DNA of 64,000 nucleotides from Microbacterium sp. AG238 (lineage in GTDB: Bacteria > Actinomycetota > Actinomycetes > Actinomycetales > Microbacteriaceae): positions 620,001 through 684,000 of the forward strand of contig NZ_RAQC01000001.1 in assembly GCF_003610405.1 (NCBI RefSeq). Direction: 5' to 3'. Position numbers and translations under genes: made by a program. Position 1 is the stretch's first letter, and each line of letters begins with the position of its first letter. Positions 61,871-64,000 of this stretch are shown piece by piece. The notes under the pieces are model-generated. The model did no database searches and was not told the origin of the DNA. It saw only the letters and a list, made by a program, of their open reading frames with translations.

Positions 61871-63109
61871 ATGAGCACCCCGCGAATCGTCGTCACCGGA
61901 ATCGGAGCGTCGTCGCCCCTGGGCGGCACCGCGCCCGAGAGCTGGGATGGCCTGCTGGCCGGCCGTTCCGGCGCGCGCACACTCGAGCACGAGTGGGTCG
62001 AGAAGTACCAGATCCCGGTCCACTTCGCCGCCGAGGCGATCGTGCGACCCGAGACCGTGCTCGAGCGCCCCGTTTCCAAGCGCCTCGACCCGGCGTCGCA
62101 GTTCGCGATGGTCGCGGCGATGGAGGCCTGGGCGGATGCCGGCAGCCCCGACGTCGATCCCGAGCGTCTCGGCGTCGACTTCGCGACCGGCATCGGCGGG
62201 GTGTGGACCCTGCTCGACGCGTGGGACACGCTTCGCGAGAAGGGGCCGCGCCGGGTTCTCCCGATGACGGTCCCGATGCTGATGCCGAACGCCGCCGCGG
62301 GCAACCTGTCGCTGCATTTCCGCGCACGAGCGTTCGCCCGCACCGTGGCGAGCGCGTGCGCGTCGAGCACCGAGTCGATCGTGAACGCGATCGAGCATAT
62401 TCAGGACGGTCTCGCCGACATCGTCATCGCGGGTGGCACCGAGTCGGCGATCCACCCCATCACGATGGCGTCGTTCTCGTCGATGCAGGCGCTGTCGCGT
62501 CGTAACGACGACCCGGCGACCGCCTCGCGTCCGACGAGCGTCGACCGCGACGGCTTCGTCATGGGCGAAGGCGCCGGAGTGCTCATCCTCGAGACCGAGG
62601 AGCACGCCAAGGCTCGAGGCGCGAAGATCTACGCCTACGCGGTGGGCGGCGGCGTCACCGCCGACTCGTACCACATCACGGCCAACGACCCCGAGGGCGC
62701 GGGAGCATCGCGCGCGGTCCGCGCGGCTCTCGAGCAGGCGGACGCCTCGCCCGACGACGTCGCGCACATCAACGCGCACGCGACCTCGACGCCCGTCGGC
62801 GACCCCAACGAGTACCAGGCGCTGCGCAACGTCTTCGGCGACCGCATCGACGAGATTCCCGTCTCGGCGACCAAGGCGTCGACCGGTCACCTGCTCGGCG
62901 GCACCGGGGCACTCGAGGCGATCTTCACGATCCTGGCCCTGCGCGAGCGCATCGCGCCGCCGACGATCAACATCAGCGAGCAGGACCCGGCCGTCCCGTT
63001 CCGGGTGTCGGGTGAGACCCAGAGCCTCGGCGAGGGTGACCTCCTGGCGATCAGCAACTCGTTCGGTTTCGGCGGCCACAACGCGGTCGTCGCGTTCCGA
63101 TCGGCCTGA
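61871..63109 (+). CDS. fabF: beta-ketoacyl-ACP synthase II
   Basis: A 412-residue condensing enzyme that elongates acyl-ACP with malonyl-ACP. The nucleophile is C163 in TVASACASSTESI; the two catalytic His are in INAHATSTPVGDPNE and ATKASTGHLLGGTGALEA, and GFGGHNAVV ends the protein. It has the GAGGAGATCC ribosome site. It is the final gene of the fab cluster and is followed by a terminator. Confidence 0.96.
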   Translation: MSTPRIVVTGIGASSPLGGTAPESWDGLLAGRSGARTLEHEWVEKYQIPVHFAAEAIVRPETVLERPVSKRLDPASQFAMVAAMEAWADAGSPDVDPERLGVDFATGIGGVWTLLDAWDTLREKGPRRVLPMTVPMLMPNAAAGNLSLHFRARAFARTVASACASSTESIVNAIEHIQDGLADIVIAGGTESAIHPITMASFSSMQALSRRNDDPATASRPTSVDRDGFVMGEGAGVLILETEEHAKARGAKIYAYAVGGGVTADSYHITANDPEGAGASRAVRAALEQADASPDDVAHINAHATSTPVGDPNEYQALRNVFGDRIDEIPVSATKASTGHLLGGTGALEAIFTILALRERIAPPTINISEQDPAVPFRVSGETQSLGEGDLLAISNSFGFGGHNAVVAFRSA

Positions 63110-63126
63110 ACCGCGGCTACCGACGA

Positions 63127-63163
63127 AACAGGCCCCCGCGGACGCGCTCTGCGGGGGCCTGTT
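63127..63163. terminator. bidirectional intrinsic terminator after fabF
   Basis: A 13-bp perfect stem (AACAGGCCCCCGC at 63127-63139 with its complement at 63151-63163), 11-base loop, and a T-rich tail on the plus strand. It lies between convergent fabF and DUF3145. Confidence 0.88.
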
Positions 63164-63266
63164 CTTCTTTCGGGTCAGCCGTCCCGTACGTGCTCCCGTC
63201 CCCCGGGATCATTCCACCGGGGCTCGGTACGGACGCACGGGCCGACTGGGTCTGTGTGGTCGCGTG

Positions 63267-63770
63267 TCAGCCGACCTTGTGGAGCCACACGACGGCAGCG
63301 TCGTCGCCTGCGTGACGGAACGGCTCGAGTTCTTCGTCCCAGGCTGCCCCGAGGGCGACGTCGAGCTCGCGCTGGAGCTCACGGGCGTCGCCGGCCGCGA
63401 TCTCGACGGCGTAGCGGATGCGGTCCTCGCCGATCACGACATTGCCCGACGCATCGGTCTGGGCGTAGTGGATGCCGAGGCTCGGCGTGTGCATCCACCG
63501 CCCCCCGTCACTGCGCGGCGTCGGATCTTCCGACACCTCGAATCGCAGATGCTCCCAGCCGCGTATCGCGGTCGCGAGCGCAGCACCGGTTCCGGCGGGG
63601 CCTTCCCAATAGAACTCCGCGCGGCGGCTGCCGTCGAGCACCGGCTGGTCTTCCCAGTCGAAGCTGACCGCGCGGCCGAGCGCGCGTCCTGCCGCCCACT
63701 CGAGGTGCGGGCACAACGCGCGTGGCGCGGAGTGGATGAAGATCACTCCACGCGCCTGTGGTGTCGCCAT
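63267..63770 (-). CDS. DUF3145 domain-containing protein
   Basis: A 167-residue soluble protein of the actinobacterial DUF3145 family, function unknown. Typical blocks are RGVIFIHSAPRALCPHLEWAAG near the start, GTGAALATAIRGWEHLRFEV, RWMHTPSLGIHYAQTDASGNVVIGEDRIR and WDEELEPFRHAGD. No TM or signal. It lies convergent to fabF, a conserved neighbour in many actinobacteria, which suggests some link with lipid metabolism but nothing shows it. CGGAGAAG is the ribosome site before the ATG. Confidence 0.9.
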   Translation of the reverse strand: MATPQARGVIFIHSAPRALCPHLEWAAGRALGRAVSFDWEDQPVLDGSRRAEFYWEGPAGTGAALATAIRGWEHLRFEVSEDPTPRSDGGRWMHTPSLGIHYAQTDASGNVVIGEDRIRYAVEIAAGDARELQRELDVALGAAWDEELEPFRHAGDDAAVVWLHKVG

Positions 63771-63974
63771 GACTTCTCCGTTTCATCAGGTACGTCTTCC
63801 CCTACGACCTGAGCCCGGATGCCGGCGTTGTTCGGTTATGGCGTCGATTATCGCGTACGAACCTGGAGAATCACAACCGTGTCACGATTTTGACCGCCAT
63901 CCGATGTCAAGCGCCTTCCCCGCGGAGGAGGCGGCCGACAGGCTGGACGTCACATACCGAGGAAAGGATGCCGC

Positions 63975-64000
63975 ATGTCCGACAGCACTCCCCACCACCG
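63975..64000 (+). CDS. start of an unidentified gene, cut by window edge
   Basis: Only eight codons are visible (MSDSTPHH, then R). The ATG has an AGGAAAGG ribosome site 7 nt upstream. The 204-bp region before it is shared with the divergent DUF3145 gene and shows no other open frame. No product can be proposed. Confidence 0.35.

Overview
The window is GC-rich (about 70% by eye) chromosomal DNA from a high-GC Gram-positive actinobacterium, most likely Microbacterium or a close relative in the Microbacteriaceae. The evidence is the gene order (dut, DUF4193, sepH, parC/parE and sigA close together; glnA, glnE, glnA2; a fasR-like gene before fabD-fabH-acpP-fabF), the many actinobacterium-only families (DUF3000, DUF3093, DUF3107-style small proteins, DUF3145, DUF3159, DUF3710, DUF4191, DUF4193, SepH), polyphosphate glucokinase, and a homodimeric AceE. 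I see no insertion sequence, prophage, CRISPR array or clear genomic island. It is a dense core-genome segment with many 1-4 bp gene overlaps.

Layout. 1-9.4 kb: end of a RibD-type reductase, a membrane-anchored hydrolase, DUF3000, an RNase D/HRDC protein, a two-gene beta-oxidation operon (thiolase plus ECH/HAD fusion) and aminopeptidase N. 9.4-18.1 kb: a TetR regulator with a small membrane protein, dxs, aconitase behind a perfect palindromic operator, then the dut-DUF3710-DUF3159 operon facing DUF3093. 18.1-31.3 kb: DUF4193, sepH, a phosphodiesterase-like protein, convergent parC and parE, a small zinc-finger protein, and a four-gene sigA operon in which the housekeeping sigma gene is coupled to a CofE-like ligase and two tandem ATP-grasp proteins; then a PAC2 protein. 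31.4-38.6 kb: pepA-lpd-sucB, a one-TM protein of unknown function, DUF4191 and RDD membrane proteins. 38.6-47.8 kb: nitrogen assimilation (glnA with a GlnR-type box, glnE, glnA2) interrupted by an Arr rifamycin ADP-ribosyltransferase, two hydrolases and DUF808. 47.8-55.4 kb: ppgK, a PAP2 phosphatase, RNase P RNA, an LPXTG protein with a DUF4012 protein, a family A DNA polymerase, a zinc-ribbon protein and tRNA-Val(TAC). 55.5-63.8 kb: aceE, a FasR-like regulator and the fatty acid synthase genes fabD-fabH-acpP-fabF, then DUF3145.

How the genes fit together. Central carbon flow is well represented: pyruvate to acetyl-CoA (AceE with the shared E2 and E3 encoded by sucB and lpd), the TCA step of aconitase, fatty acid synthesis from malonyl-CoA and fatty acid breakdown by the FadA/FadB pair. 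Glutamine synthetase and its adenylyltransferase form the nitrogen module. Topoisomerase, sigma factor, dUTPase, RNase P and a tRNA make up the information-processing core.

Regulation. Nine genes have a TANNNT hexamer exactly 6 nt before the start codon (a tenth at 7 nt), which points to leaderless transcription as a common mode in this genome and fixes several start codons. The most interesting unexplained unit is the sigA / CofE-like / double ATP-grasp operon; the tRNA-Val to zinc-ribbon mRNA junction, the aconitase palindrome, and three long imperfect intergenic hairpins also deserve a look.
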